Source: Longilinea arvoryzae (GTDB lineage: Bacteria; Chloroflexota; Anaerolineae; Anaerolineales; Anaerolineaceae). From it: 64,000 nucleotides of DNA. The stretch is taken from contig NZ_DF967972.1 in assembly GCF_001050235.1 (NCBI RefSeq), positions 3,624,724-3,688,723 on the forward strand, read 5' to 3'. The notes under the pieces were generated by a model, which was not told the DNA's origin, did not search any database, and saw only the letters and a list, made by a program, of their open reading frames with translations. The translations under genes and the position numbers were made by a program. How positions within the stretch are numbered: the stretch's first letter is position 1; each line of letters begins with the position of its first letter. Of this stretch, positions 44,437-56,500 are shown one piece after another.

Positions 44437-44976
44437 ATGCCTGGCACCGGCGAACCTTTTTTGGTAGAAATATCCACCCCGCGTCTGGCGCTCTATGGTT
44501 TACAAACTTCCCACCTGAAGCGATTGGTGGAGAATCCAGAAGGACTCGAAAAAGCGCTCGGCTTTGCCATTGCGCGGGACGTCCTGACGCCCAGGGTCCA
44601 GCACGCGATCCATTCGAAATTGAAAAAGATGGAAACCGCAGCCATTGCCGATTACGCGTGGTTTACCTACTGGATGATCTGGGTGCGTGAGACCCGTTTA
44701 GGCGCCGGTTTGATCGGCTTCAAAGGTATTCCGGCCGGGCCGTCTGACGTGGAAATTGGTTACGGAATCGATCCAGCCTGCCAGAATCGAAACTACATGA
44801 CCGAAGCCGTCCTCGGTCTATCGGCCTGGGCCTTCACCGATCCGCGCTGTACGGGCATTTACGCCGCGGTGCTCAAAACGAATCCGGCCTCCAGTAGAGT
44901 TCTGGAAAAAGCCGGCTTTTACTGCGTTTCCATCCGCCGCGATGAAATCTTCTGGCGGTTGCCCAGGCCAGCCTGA
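44437..44976 (+). CDS. GNAT acetyltransferase (RimJ/RimL-like)
   Basis: 179 residues. 'ISTPRLALYGLQTSHLKRL' at the N-terminus, 'LIGFKGIPAGPSDVEIGYGI' and 'NYMTEAVLGLSAWAF' with 'NPASSRVLEKAGF' give the acetyl-CoA-binding fold. The substrate is unknown. It begins four bases after the receiver gene and has no clear ribosome site, so it is probably translated by coupling. Confidence 0.85.
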   Translation: MPGTGEPFLVEISTPRLALYGLQTSHLKRLVENPEGLEKALGFAIARDVLTPRVQHAIHSKLKKMETAAIADYAWFTYWMIWVRETRLGAGLIGFKGIPAGPSDVEIGYGIDPACQNRNYMTEAVLGLSAWAFTDPRCTGIYAAVLKTNPASSRVLEKAGFYCVSIRRDEIFWRLPRPA

Positions 44977-45037
44977 TTCAGAAAGCCGGCCATTCCCCTC
45001 CGATATCCAGAGCGTCGGGCAACGATTTACCCTCAGA

Positions 45038-46483
45038 TTAGCTGGCTGGCGGCGTCCCTTCCACCTCCGGGATCATTCCGTCCAGCATCCTGAGCACGTC
45101 CGGGATCTGCTCCAGCTTGACCGAAGGCAGCAGGGCCTGGTAACCGGCATCCTCCAACAGGGATCGCACGCTGCGCCAGCCTGCGTTCGCCGGTGGGGTC
45201 TGGACCTGCTCGCGGTAGGTCAGGCCGGCCCGCCATTGGGGCCGCTGCCCACCGAAGACCTGCAGATCATTGATTGCCGATTGGGTCACCGGCAGGCCGC
45301 TCGCAGATTCGGTCAGTTCGGCCAGATGCTCGGGCGCCAGCAGCCAGCGCGCAAACAACCACGCGGCGAGCTGTTCCTCGGGCGTCGTGTGAATCACTGC
45401 CAGAGAAGGCCCACCGGCAACCACCACGGGTGAACCGTCCGTCGAAGGATATGGAATCACTGTCCATTGATCCTCGATTTTCAGGCGATCCATGGTGTGC
45501 GCCTGAATCAAGGTATCTTCCAGCATGCCGCTGTAAAAAAGCGCCTGCCGATTGGCGAAGTAATCATATGGCGTGGCTAGGCGGCTCTTCCAGGCGCAGT
45601 CATCATCCACCAGCGTTCGCAGGAATGAAAACGCCGCTTCGGACTGTGTTGTAGAAAATTGATAGGAAGCCGTTTCGGGAATATAAGGAGTCGCGCCAAA
45701 ACTGCGCAGCCAGCTCCACAGCGTCCCGCTGCCGGTCTCGACGATCCAACCGCCGGTGCCGTCATTGGAGATAGTCCGGTCGCTACGGTTGGCAACCGCG
45801 GCCGCGCAGGCCTGGGCGCGGAACTCGTCCGGCGTGGTCGGCGGCTGGTGATATCCCAATTCAGCCGCCCAGGTCAGGTTGTAGAACAGCAGGTTTGCAT
45901 CACGCAGTAGCGGCACTCCCAGACGGACATCCCCCGAAACATCCTGCTGCCAGAAGGCGGGTAAAAAATCCGAAATTTGCTCCCCGGTCAGTCCCCACTC
46001 GGAATGCTGAACATATGAGGTCAAATCGGCCAGCATTTCTGGATTTGATTGGTGCCAGGAAAGGAGGTATTCATTCGGCGCGGCGACCAGGTTGGGCAGA
46101 TCGCCGACGTCCATGCTTTCCATCTGTTGGTAGAGCGCGCCTGTCCCGCCGGCGCTCTGCGCCTTGACCTTGAAACCCCATTCGTTGCTGCGATTGAATG
46201 TATCGACCAGCAGATCGATTGTTTCGGCCGTATCACCGATCCAGGGATGCAAGAAACGGATTTGAAGTCCTTTTAGATCAGAGTTGCTTACCCGCAGGTC
46301 AGGCGGCAGCGTAGCAGTGGCAGTCGGCAGGGGTTTGGGAGTGCGGGTGGACACCGGCGTCGCGGTGGCGGCCGACGGCGCGTCGAGCCCGATCACCTGG
46401 CAGGCAGACAGGGATATCAGCAGAAAAAGGCTCACAATCTGCCAGACGCGCATACGGGAAGGATAAAAACAGGGATTTCGCAT
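45038..46483 (-). CDS. Extracellular solute-binding lipoprotein (ABC importer, sugar type)
   Basis: 481 residues. Signal with lipobox 'LISLSAC' (Cys about 28), then a Thr/Pro linker and a family 1 solute-binding fold ('LKGLQIRFLHPWIGDTAETI', 'FNRSNEWGFKVKAQSAGGTGALYQ', 'YDYFANRQALFYSGM', 'AAWLFARWLLAPEHLAELTESASGLPV'). No permease or ATPase genes are next to it. The ATG lies 6 bases after a -10 box and has no ribosome site. Confidence 0.85.
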   Translation of the reverse strand: MRNPCFYPSRMRVWQIVSLFLLISLSACQVIGLDAPSAATATPVSTRTPKPLPTATATLPPDLRVSNSDLKGLQIRFLHPWIGDTAETIDLLVDTFNRSNEWGFKVKAQSAGGTGALYQQMESMDVGDLPNLVAAPNEYLLSWHQSNPEMLADLTSYVQHSEWGLTGEQISDFLPAFWQQDVSGDVRLGVPLLRDANLLFYNLTWAAELGYHQPPTTPDEFRAQACAAAVANRSDRTISNDGTGGWIVETGSGTLWSWLRSFGATPYIPETASYQFSTTQSEAAFSFLRTLVDDDCAWKSRLATPYDYFANRQALFYSGMLEDTLIQAHTMDRLKIEDQWTVIPYPSTDGSPVVVAGGPSLAVIHTTPEEQLAAWLFARWLLAPEHLAELTESASGLPVTQSAINDLQVFGGQRPQWRAGLTYREQVQTPPANAGWRSVRSLLEDAGYQALLPSVKLEQIPDVLRMLDGMIPEVEGTPPAS

Positions 46484-46489
46484 GGGGTA

Positions 46490-46518
46490 AGTTTACCGGT
46501 AAAGAGCTGTCCGTGCAA
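46490..46518 (-). promoter_or_regulatory. Promoter giving a leaderless solute-binding-protein mRNA
   Basis: Minus strand: TTGCAC (46518-46513), 17-base spacer, TAAACT (46495-46490), then TACCCC and the ATG. The expected start point is the A of the ATG. Confidence 0.6.
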
Positions 46519-46519
46519 C

Positions 46520-47143
46520 TCAATCGAAATCGGTCGGCAGGTCGGGTTGGTGAAGGTGCTCGAACATGCGGTGCAGTTCTTCCTCGGTGAAGCGCGCAAT
46601 CGACAGCGGGGGATGGCTGTCTTCGGCGAAGAAGTCCGCCCCGGTCGTTTCGATGCTGTCGGTCGGCTGCCCGCCCAACCATTCGCAGCGGATGAATAAT
46701 TTATACAGGTGGAAGATGTAGGGTGTATGGCCGTGCTGGTTGCGGTCGTAAACCGCCAGCAATTTTACGGCTTTCACCAGGTATCCCGATTCCTCCCACA
46801 CTTCGCGTTCCACCGCGCGGCTGGGCGGTTCGCCGACATCGATGAACCCGCCCGGCAGCGTCCAGCCGCCATCGGCCAGCTCTTTGACCATTAAGATTTT
46901 ATTGTCCCTGAACACCACGCCGCGCACATCCAGCTTGGGCGTGGCGTAACCCTTTTGCTGATCCAGCAGGTTTTGGATCATATCCACCGGTTCACCGCTG
47001 TATTCGGCCATCATTTGTTCGGCGATCCGGCGAATCTCCCGGTAGCGCTCGATTTCGAATGGATTTTTCGAAAAGGCCAACCCGCTTTGCGAAAGCGCGG
47101 ATAGTTTTTGCGCCCAATCCAGCCATTTTGGAATATTATTCAT
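46520..47143 (-). CDS. Nudix hydrolase with Nudix_N_2-type N-terminal domain
   Basis: 207 residues. The N-terminal helical domain ('KWLDWAQKLSALSQSGLAFSKNPFEIERY') is that of ADP-ribose/CDP-choline-type Nudix enzymes. The Nudix box is complete: 'GGFIDVGEPPSRAVEREVWEESGY'. It hydrolyses a nucleoside diphosphate-linked compound. The start at 47143 is preferred, since an upstream ATG (47176) lies only two bases after a TATGAT -10 box and so is unlikely to be in the mRNA. Confidence 0.88.
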   Translation of the reverse strand: MNNIPKWLDWAQKLSALSQSGLAFSKNPFEIERYREIRRIAEQMMAEYSGEPVDMIQNLLDQQKGYATPKLDVRGVVFRDNKILMVKELADGGWTLPGGFIDVGEPPSRAVEREVWEESGYLVKAVKLLAVYDRNQHGHTPYIFHLYKLFIRCEWLGGQPTDSIETTGADFFAEDSHPPLSIARFTEEELHRMFEHLHQPDLPTDFD

Positions 47144-47241
47144 CCTGCTCGTCCCGGTTCCTTTACTGGTATTCATCCATCATAATCGGATATTCGATTC
47201 CTTGACAGGCCCAAAGAAGGCATAAAGATCGAATTGACCCG

Positions 47242-47270
47242 TTGACAGGCGTTTTCAATGTGGCTATAAT
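47242..47270 (+). promoter_or_regulatory. Consensus promoter of the valS T-box transcript
   Basis: TTGACA (47242-247), 17-base spacer, TATAAT (47265-270): a perfect match to the sigma-70 consensus and the strongest promoter in the window. Confidence 0.93.
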
Positions 47271-47276
47271 CACGCT

Positions 47277-47557
47277 ACCAATTGAATGTGGAATGGCCAA
47301 AAGGAGTAAGCATCCCTTTTTCCCTGACAGAGACGGAGGTCGCGGTTGAGAGCCTCCCCGGGGACGCGGAGCTGAAGTCGTTTGGCGGCACTGCCGAAGA
47401 AATCCCTTTCGGGAAATTAGAACGGCACGGGTGAGCCCGTTAGCGCGAGACTTGGATGATGGTCCAGGCAGAGTGCGCCAGCCTGGCTGGCGAAATGAGG
47501 TGGTACCGCGGAAGGCGTCCCTTTCGTCCTCGAATGGATGGAAGGGCGTTTTGTTTT
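47277..47557 (+). promoter_or_regulatory. T-box riboswitch controlling valS
   Basis: The T-box sequence AATGAGGTGGTACCGCG is at 47494-47510. It is followed by a terminator: 47514-47530 pairs with about 47536-47548, ending in TTTTGTTTT (47549-557). The long 5' part contains the stem I region with several hairpins. A GUC in 'GCTGAAGTCG' (47380-47389) is a candidate Val specifier codon (inference). Uncharged tRNA-Val would stabilise the antiterminator and let valS be transcribed. Confidence 0.93.
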
Positions 47558-47601
47558 AAGCAAGTCGAGCCATTGTTGATTTTCCTGCAAGCGGAGGAGC
47601 C

Positions 47602-50301
<2,700 letters not shown>

Positions 50302-50318
50302 TCGTCGCAGAATTCAAC

Positions 50319-50350
50319 AAAGGTGTGGTTCTCCGGAGCCACACCTTTTT
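50319..50350 (+). terminator. Intrinsic terminator of valS
   Basis: AAAGGTGTGG (50319-328) pairs with CCACACCTTT (50339-348), and the T-run extends to 50350. Confidence 0.92.
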
Positions 50351-50464
50351 GATTCTCCGTATCGGGTGGCATACATGCTGATCAGCCTGAAGTATTAACG
50401 TTATTCTGATACTTCCATAGTATTATTTACAAAGTAAAATTAATTGCAAGAGAGAAGATGTACC

Positions 50465-51001
50465 ATGAATACGGCCGAATTATCAAACGGTGAATTATTC
50501 TTCGTGGATTTGATGTATATGCTGATCATCCAGGCAGTGATTGGCTTTATTTCTGCCCACCTTCCCAATCGGATTCTCAATCCGCGGCGAAGAGCGTATC
50601 AGCCACGCAAGTGGGAAAAAGAAGGCAATTTCTACCAGCGCGTCTTTCACATCAAGAATTGGAAACCGCTGGTCTGGGATGCAGGTAAGGTCTTTCAAAA
50701 GGATTTCAAGAAAGACCACGTCGACGCGACCAATCCCATGAGTCTCGAACGCTGGATTGTCGAGACCTGCCGCGCTGAATGGTGTCATTGGGTGACCTTC
50801 GTCCTGATCGTCCCCTTGTTTTCATTCAACCCGCCGGGCATGAGCTTCTTCTGGTTGATCTACGACTCTGTGCTCAACCTGGCTCCGATCATCGTTCAAC
50901 GCTATAACCGGCCGCGACTGATGCGCATGCTGCAGCGCCTGGCCCAGCCTCCGGTCGCCCATGGAACAACTGGGGCCGATACGCCCGCGACCGCTTCGTA
51001 A
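50465..51001 (+). CDS. CrtO-like glycosyl-carotenoid acyltransferase family membrane protein
   Basis: 178 residues, about three membrane helices (15-35, 103-122, 124-142). 'SAHLPNRILNPRRRAYQPRKWEKEG', 'YQRVFHIKNWKPLVWDAG', 'LERWIVETCRAEWCHW' and 'LAPIIVQRYNRPRLMRML' match glycosyl-4,4'-diaponeurosporenoate acyltransferase (CrtO of staphyloxanthin synthesis). No carotenoid genes accompany it, so the natural acceptor here may be another glycolipid. GAGAGAAG stands before the ATG. Confidence 0.7.
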   Translation: MNTAELSNGELFFVDLMYMLIIQAVIGFISAHLPNRILNPRRRAYQPRKWEKEGNFYQRVFHIKNWKPLVWDAGKVFQKDFKKDHVDATNPMSLERWIVETCRAEWCHWVTFVLIVPLFSFNPPGMSFFWLIYDSVLNLAPIIVQRYNRPRLMRMLQRLAQPPVAHGTTGADTPATAS

Positions 51002-51120
51002 GGACGAAGAGCCGTCCAAAGAAAAAAGAAAAATAAAGCTTCCACCCAGGACGCGACCCGTGTGTCTGTACCTGACACGGATGTCGTCTCAGAGTGGAGG
51101 TAACTTTTTCGCTCGACCGC

Positions 51121-51750
51121 CTATAGAATTCGTCTGCCGGCGGCATCGTAAGCTTGAATCTGGCTTTTGGCCGCCGGGCTCGATGGATAATCTTCCGAGA
51201 ACAGCGTCCAGATCATCGCATCCGTCCAGACCTCGTCGCTGAAATGAAAACGCTGGCGCAGGGTTGCCTCGTAGGTGTAGCCCAGTTTACGCGCCACGTT
51301 GGCGCTCGACCGATTACGGGGATCGCAGTGAATTTCCACTCGTTTCACCCTGTCGATTTCGAAAGCCACGCGCGTCAGGGCAGCGCTGACCTCGGTCGCG
51401 TAACCCTGACCGATTTCCTGGGCGTGGATCCAGTAGCCGATCTCCCGCGCACCTTCCCCCACCCGGGTATGCAGTCCGGTTCCGCCAACCACGCGACTTT
51501 CATCCGCCGAGAAAATACCGTAAACGAAATCCTCGCCGCGATCGAACAATGAACGCCAGCGTTTGATACGATCGATCTTCTTTTCGATTTCCTCCGGTTC
51601 GTTGTATGCCCAGGGCATAAACGGCTTGAGGTGCTCGATGCTGGCCTCGATGGCCGCCTTCATCAGCGGGGCATCCTCCGGATTCCAGCAGCGAACGACC
51701 AGCCTTTCGGTGACGATGCGGTAAGCGGGTCCGGGTATCGATGGGGTCAT
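51121..51750 (-). CDS. GNAT acetyltransferase (RimJ/RimL-like)
   Basis: 209 residues. 'RIVTERLVVRCWNPEDAPLM', 'HTRVGEGAREIGYWIHAQEIGQGYATEV' (acetyl-CoA loop) and 'CDPRNRSSANVARKLGY' mark the ribosomal-protein-type acetyltransferase group. The start at 51750 follows AGGAG. It begins 19 bases after the stop of the 51770-53476 gene and is probably the third gene of the hybrid-kinase unit. Confidence 0.88.
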   Translation of the reverse strand: MTPSIPGPAYRIVTERLVVRCWNPEDAPLMKAAIEASIEHLKPFMPWAYNEPEEIEKKIDRIKRWRSLFDRGEDFVYGIFSADESRVVGGTGLHTRVGEGAREIGYWIHAQEIGQGYATEVSAALTRVAFEIDRVKRVEIHCDPRNRSSANVARKLGYTYEATLRQRFHFSDEVWTDAMIWTLFSEDYPSSPAAKSQIQAYDAAGRRIL

Positions 51751-51769
51751 TAAAGTCTCCTTTGAGGTT

Positions 51770-53476
51770 TCAGCGGTCACTCAGTCGGGCGCGTTCGAGC
51801 TGCAGGATGCGCCGTAGAATGGTGATGGTGGTGGCATAGGTCGAGTCCATGCCGAAATAAGACAGGGCGCCGGCGCCAAGATTCTTACCCTTGCTCAAGG
51901 GGGTATCCGAGACATAGTGCAGGATGCCGACATCGAACGGGACGCCATACAGGTTGACCAGTTCATTCACCGGGTGGCGCTGCGGGCGGTACATTTCGTA
52001 CACCGCCGAAAGGTAAGGCCCGGATTCCATTTCGATGTCCGTGTAGCCTTCGCGGTACATGACGTCCATGATGCGGGCATTCTGCAGGAAGGTTCCCAAC
52101 ACACTGACCGCTTTTTGATTATCCAGCACCGTGCCAAACTCCAGGTAAGGCGCCACATCCGCGGCCGAAAATGCATTTTTGAACAGATAGGTATTGCGGG
52201 AGTGTTCGTCCTGCACCACGTTCGGGATCATCACGTCGCCCAGGACGCCGTTGAGCGTGGCCGATTTTCCCATAACATAAACCCCGACCACCGTCCCGCT
52301 GTGTTCGGCCACCTTATTGAGGATGTTATAAGCCGCCAGGCCCAGGGGATAATCGATATTCAGGATCAGGGCATTGCTCTTGCGCAGGAATTCTCCGCCG
52401 TCGTCCAGCAAACGCGGATCGAGCAAGGCCGGGTCGAGCCTGGCCAGTTCGATCACCTGGGCTTCGATATCCAGCGCGTGGACCGGAGGTATGCGGGTCA
52501 TGCCCACGGCCCGTTCAGCCCGGGTCTGGTCCTCGATCGCATAGCGGCCGATTTCGGACTGCTGGAATTTTTTCAAGACATAATACAGAAAATTCTCACG
52601 GTGAGTATTGACGCCGTTTTGGATGGCCGTCCATTCATCCAACAGTTTGCTGTTGGCGCTGTCGGAAAGGTAATCCACCAGCTCATTTTCATGCTGCAGA
52701 GCATATCCAGACAGCAGATTGGCCATGCTGTGGGTGTTGCTGGAGACGAAATAGACCGGCCGCTCCAACAGGTCCGGGCAGGCGAGTTCGATCGGATCCC
52801 ACCACATGCGGGTGGCGCGCCAGTATTCGCTCAACGACCCGCTCAACAGGCGCACCCGCAGCGAACAGCGCCGCTGCGCGATTTGATGCAGCAAATCGTT
52901 GAAACGCTCTCCCCAGATGACCCACATTCGCTCCAGGTCGTCGACGCTCATTTCCATGGCCTGCGCGAGGGCCGGAAAATCCAGGTCGCTGGGGCACTGC
53001 GCGCAATCCAACAGACCGGGATCCGCCCGCTGCAGCAAGAAATGGAGTTTGTTCCATTCGACCTGGTAAGCGGTCAGGCTGGGAATGACATCATCGATAT
53101 CCGACCGGCTGGCGATAAAGCAGGCCAGGGTATCCTGCCCATTGAAAAAGCAGCGCCGCCGTCGGGCCCGTGCCGAAATCGGCTGCCAGCTTTCCACATT
53201 GCCGTACCCGCTGCGTTCGAATACCGCCGAGCTCTGTCCCAATACCACCAGACGTACTTCCGGCATGCAATCCGGCAGGCGCAGCAAACTGTAGATGAAA
53301 GCCGATGTATCCGGCGATTGTTTACGCGCGTTTGGATGCAACAGCGAATTCATGGCCACATGCACTTCTTCGAGCGTGCGAATTTGCACGTCCGTCGTCG
53401 AGCGCAATAGCGAATAGACTGTGCGTAAGAATAAATCGATTTCTTCAGATGCCGTGCTGGGAACCGTTCTTTCCAT
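51770..53476 (-). CDS. Large uncharacterised protein downstream of a hybrid kinase (possible phosphorylase-like C-terminal half)
   Basis: 568 residues, no signal peptide or membrane segment. I recall similar proteins annotated DUF6909, but cannot confirm this. The first 330 residues are helical, with no known motif. The last 180 have 'VVGVYVMGKSATLNGVLGDVMIP', 'GYTDIEMESGPYLSAVYEMY' and 'DVGILHYVSDTPLSKGKNLGAG'. Gly-Asp, Met-Glu-Ser and Ser-Asp-Thr in that order resemble the nucleoside-binding points of nucleoside phosphorylases and nucleosidases (inference). It starts 34 bases after the kinase stop, so the two form an operon. Confidence 0.65.
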   Translation of the reverse strand: MERTVPSTASEEIDLFLRTVYSLLRSTTDVQIRTLEEVHVAMNSLLHPNARKQSPDTSAFIYSLLRLPDCMPEVRLVVLGQSSAVFERSGYGNVESWQPISARARRRRCFFNGQDTLACFIASRSDIDDVIPSLTAYQVEWNKLHFLLQRADPGLLDCAQCPSDLDFPALAQAMEMSVDDLERMWVIWGERFNDLLHQIAQRRCSLRVRLLSGSLSEYWRATRMWWDPIELACPDLLERPVYFVSSNTHSMANLLSGYALQHENELVDYLSDSANSKLLDEWTAIQNGVNTHRENFLYYVLKKFQQSEIGRYAIEDQTRAERAVGMTRIPPVHALDIEAQVIELARLDPALLDPRLLDDGGEFLRKSNALILNIDYPLGLAAYNILNKVAEHSGTVVGVYVMGKSATLNGVLGDVMIPNVVQDEHSRNTYLFKNAFSAADVAPYLEFGTVLDNQKAVSVLGTFLQNARIMDVMYREGYTDIEMESGPYLSAVYEMYRPQRHPVNELVNLYGVPFDVGILHYVSDTPLSKGKNLGAGALSYFGMDSTYATTITILRRILQLERARLSDR

Positions 53477-53510
53477 GGATCTTTTGGACCTCTATTTTCT
53501 GTGGGATGAT

Positions 53511-56500
53511 TTAGGGAACCTGCTGGAGCGCCTGACAGGTTAACGCATATTCACGATCCATCGAAACCAGCCAGTGATCTGGCAGGGGAACCTGGTTGCG
53601 AATGGCGTATTCGATCTGCCAGCACAAATCCGACAGGCGCTGGGCCCCCAGATTAGAACTGATGCCCTTCATGGAGTGGACGGCCTGGCGAAGGCTTTCC
53701 GGTTCATCTTTTTGAGCCGAATCATGGATGGTCTGCATCAGTGTGGCCGAATCAGCCAGATAAATATCAATCAATTGCTTGAGGAAATCCGGTTGGCCGG
53801 GTTGGTTCAAGGAACGCAGATCCGTCAACACACGCTCATCCAGCAATGTATCCGTCGCGGCTGGCTCTTCGCTGCCAGGCGCCGTGGCCTGGTCTGGCTC
53901 GGCCGATAGAAGGCTGCGCGCGATGACTTTGCGCAGGTCGTCCATCAACACCGGCTTAACAATATAATCATCCATGCCCGCCTGTAAGCAGGCTTGTCGG
54001 TCGACGTGCATTGCGCTGGCCGTCATGGCCACGACGGGGATATGCCGCCCGGTCGCCTGTTCGTTCTTACGGATCAGGCAGGTAGCCTCGCAGCCATCCA
54101 TTTCCGGCATCTGCATATCCATCAATACCATGCCGTAGTCGTCATGCCGGCGGGCCAGTTCATCCACCGCTTGAGACCCGGTTGCGACGGTCACCACCTC
54201 ATATCCAAGGCGTTGCAATTGAACTTCAACCAGGTGCTGGTTGGCCAGGTTGTCCTCTGCCACCAGGATCAATTTATCCGTCAGTGGTTGATTCCCACAG
54301 CCTTCATCTTTCGATGAGGGTGCAGCCTCTTCCGTCGAAGGATGCTCAAATTGATCGGGCAACACTCCGGCCAATACCTTCTCGATCGTATTATGGCTGA
54401 ATGGACGCGACAGCCGCCCGCAGAATAATTCCTGGGGCAGATTGCCCGGATTTCGCAGCCGCTTTTCGAAGCTGGTGATCAGGATAAAGCGGCATTGTGC
54501 CGCGCGAAGCAGGCGCATTACCTGTGAATAGAACTTGTTATTCTCACTCCGCAAACCTTCAGCGTCCAATATACAGACCGCATAATTCAGGCCAGAATCC
54601 CTGGCTGTCTTCAGGCGCTCGATCACCTGGCACGGGTTTTCGACCAGCTCGAATGGAATCCCCCAATCTTCCAAATAGCGCTGCCAGAGATCGCGAGTTT
54701 CAGTCAGGCTTTCATAGACCAGAATCTTTTGAGTGGTAGTACCGGACCGGTATGCCTCCATTTTTTCGATCGATGCATCCTCGACTCGACCGAAATCCGC
54801 CGTGAACCAAAAAACCGATCCCGCGCCTTCCTTACTCTCGAAGCCGATGGTGCCATTCATCTTCTCCACAAGCCGCTTGGTGATGGACAGGCCCAGTCCC
54901 GTTCCGCCAAACCGGCGGGTGGTGCTTCCGTCCGCCTGTGTAAAAGGCTGAAATACCTTGTCCTGGAATGTGTCCGGTAAACCGATACCCGTATCGCGCA
55001 CCCGGATCATGAGTTCGACATTCTCGGGCGTCTCGTTCAATACCTCACACCACACCATGACATGCCCCTGATCGGTGAACTTGATGGCGTTTGCGACCAG
55101 ATTGATCACAACCTGGCTGAAGCGCACCGGATCGCCCTGCAATAGATGGGGGATTTGTGGTGAGATGAAAACATTTAACTGGATTTTCTTGGATTGAGCC
55201 TGCAGGCCGAACATGGTTACGGCTTCGTCCAATACCTTGTGAGGATCAAAGGGAACCTGTTGGAGGACCAATTTTCCGGCTTCGATCTTCGAGAAATCGA
55301 GCACGTCGTTGAGCAGTGATAGAAGCAAACGTGCCGAATCCCGGGCGGTCTCGGCATATTGCCGCTGCTCGGGGCCTAACGGCGAGTCCAGCAGCAGTTC
55401 GGTCATTCCCATGACTGCGTTCATCGGCGTGCGGATTTCATGACCCATGGTGGCCAGAAATTCGGTCTTCATCCGGGAGACTTCCAGCGCCTGGTCGCGA
55501 GCCTCGGCCAGTTCTACATTCTTGCGCGAAATCTCGTCCGCATAGCTCTGTAGCTGGGCAATATTTTGTTCACGCTCCAATTCCAGACTGATCCATTGCG
55601 CCATCAGATGCAGGAAGCGTTGTTCGGCCATGGTGAAGGGTTTCCGATGGGGTTGCGTGCTCGAAAATGCCAGTACGCCAAACAACTTCCCTTCCATCAT
55701 GAGAGGAGCGCCCATGTAGGATTGCAATTTATGGGCGAGATAAACCGGATGGTCCTTCCAGAGAGGGTCCTGAGCCGCATCCTCGACGATGAGCATCTTT
55801 TTCGACTGAATGACCTGCTGACTGAAGCTCTCCAAGGTGGGCAAGTTCGTGTATGGCAGATAAGTCCGGTTGGGAGAATAGGCTTGAATGATCCTGAACG
55901 CATCCGCGGTGGGCTGAAGGATCACCCCATTTTCCACCCCAAAACGCTGACAGCCCATTTTCAACAGTTCCTGCTGTTTCTTCTCGAATGAAAGGTCACT
56001 CGAAGAAGTGATTTCATTCAAATCGCTGACCACTTTTTCGGCCTGGCGCAGTTCTTCTTCGAAACGGCGTTGTTCGGTGATGTCATGGATGATCACCACT
56101 GCCCCATCGCCGCTGCGCACCATATGCCCCTGCCAGTATTGCGAATTACCGATTCGCAGTTGATACTCGTACGCCATCGGAACGCCCGTAAGCATGACTT
56201 GCTTGAAGGCTTTCTGGGTCATCTTGGCTACTTCGCCGGACAAAGCCCGCCCGATTTTCTTTCCCAAAAACTGCTCGGGGGGCAAAGCCAGCATGGATGG
56301 ATCCTGGGTATGGTAATCTACAAATTCACCATTGCGATTGAATAGAAACATGAGATCCGGCAGCGCGTCCAGCAAAGCCGCCCGGGACGTCTCATCTCTT
56401 TCACGCCGCAACGCCGCTGAAAATATCTGGGCAGCAGTTTTTACGGCATCCAGTTCGATGATGCTCCATTCCCGGATCGTATTACTATCGCCAAATCCGA

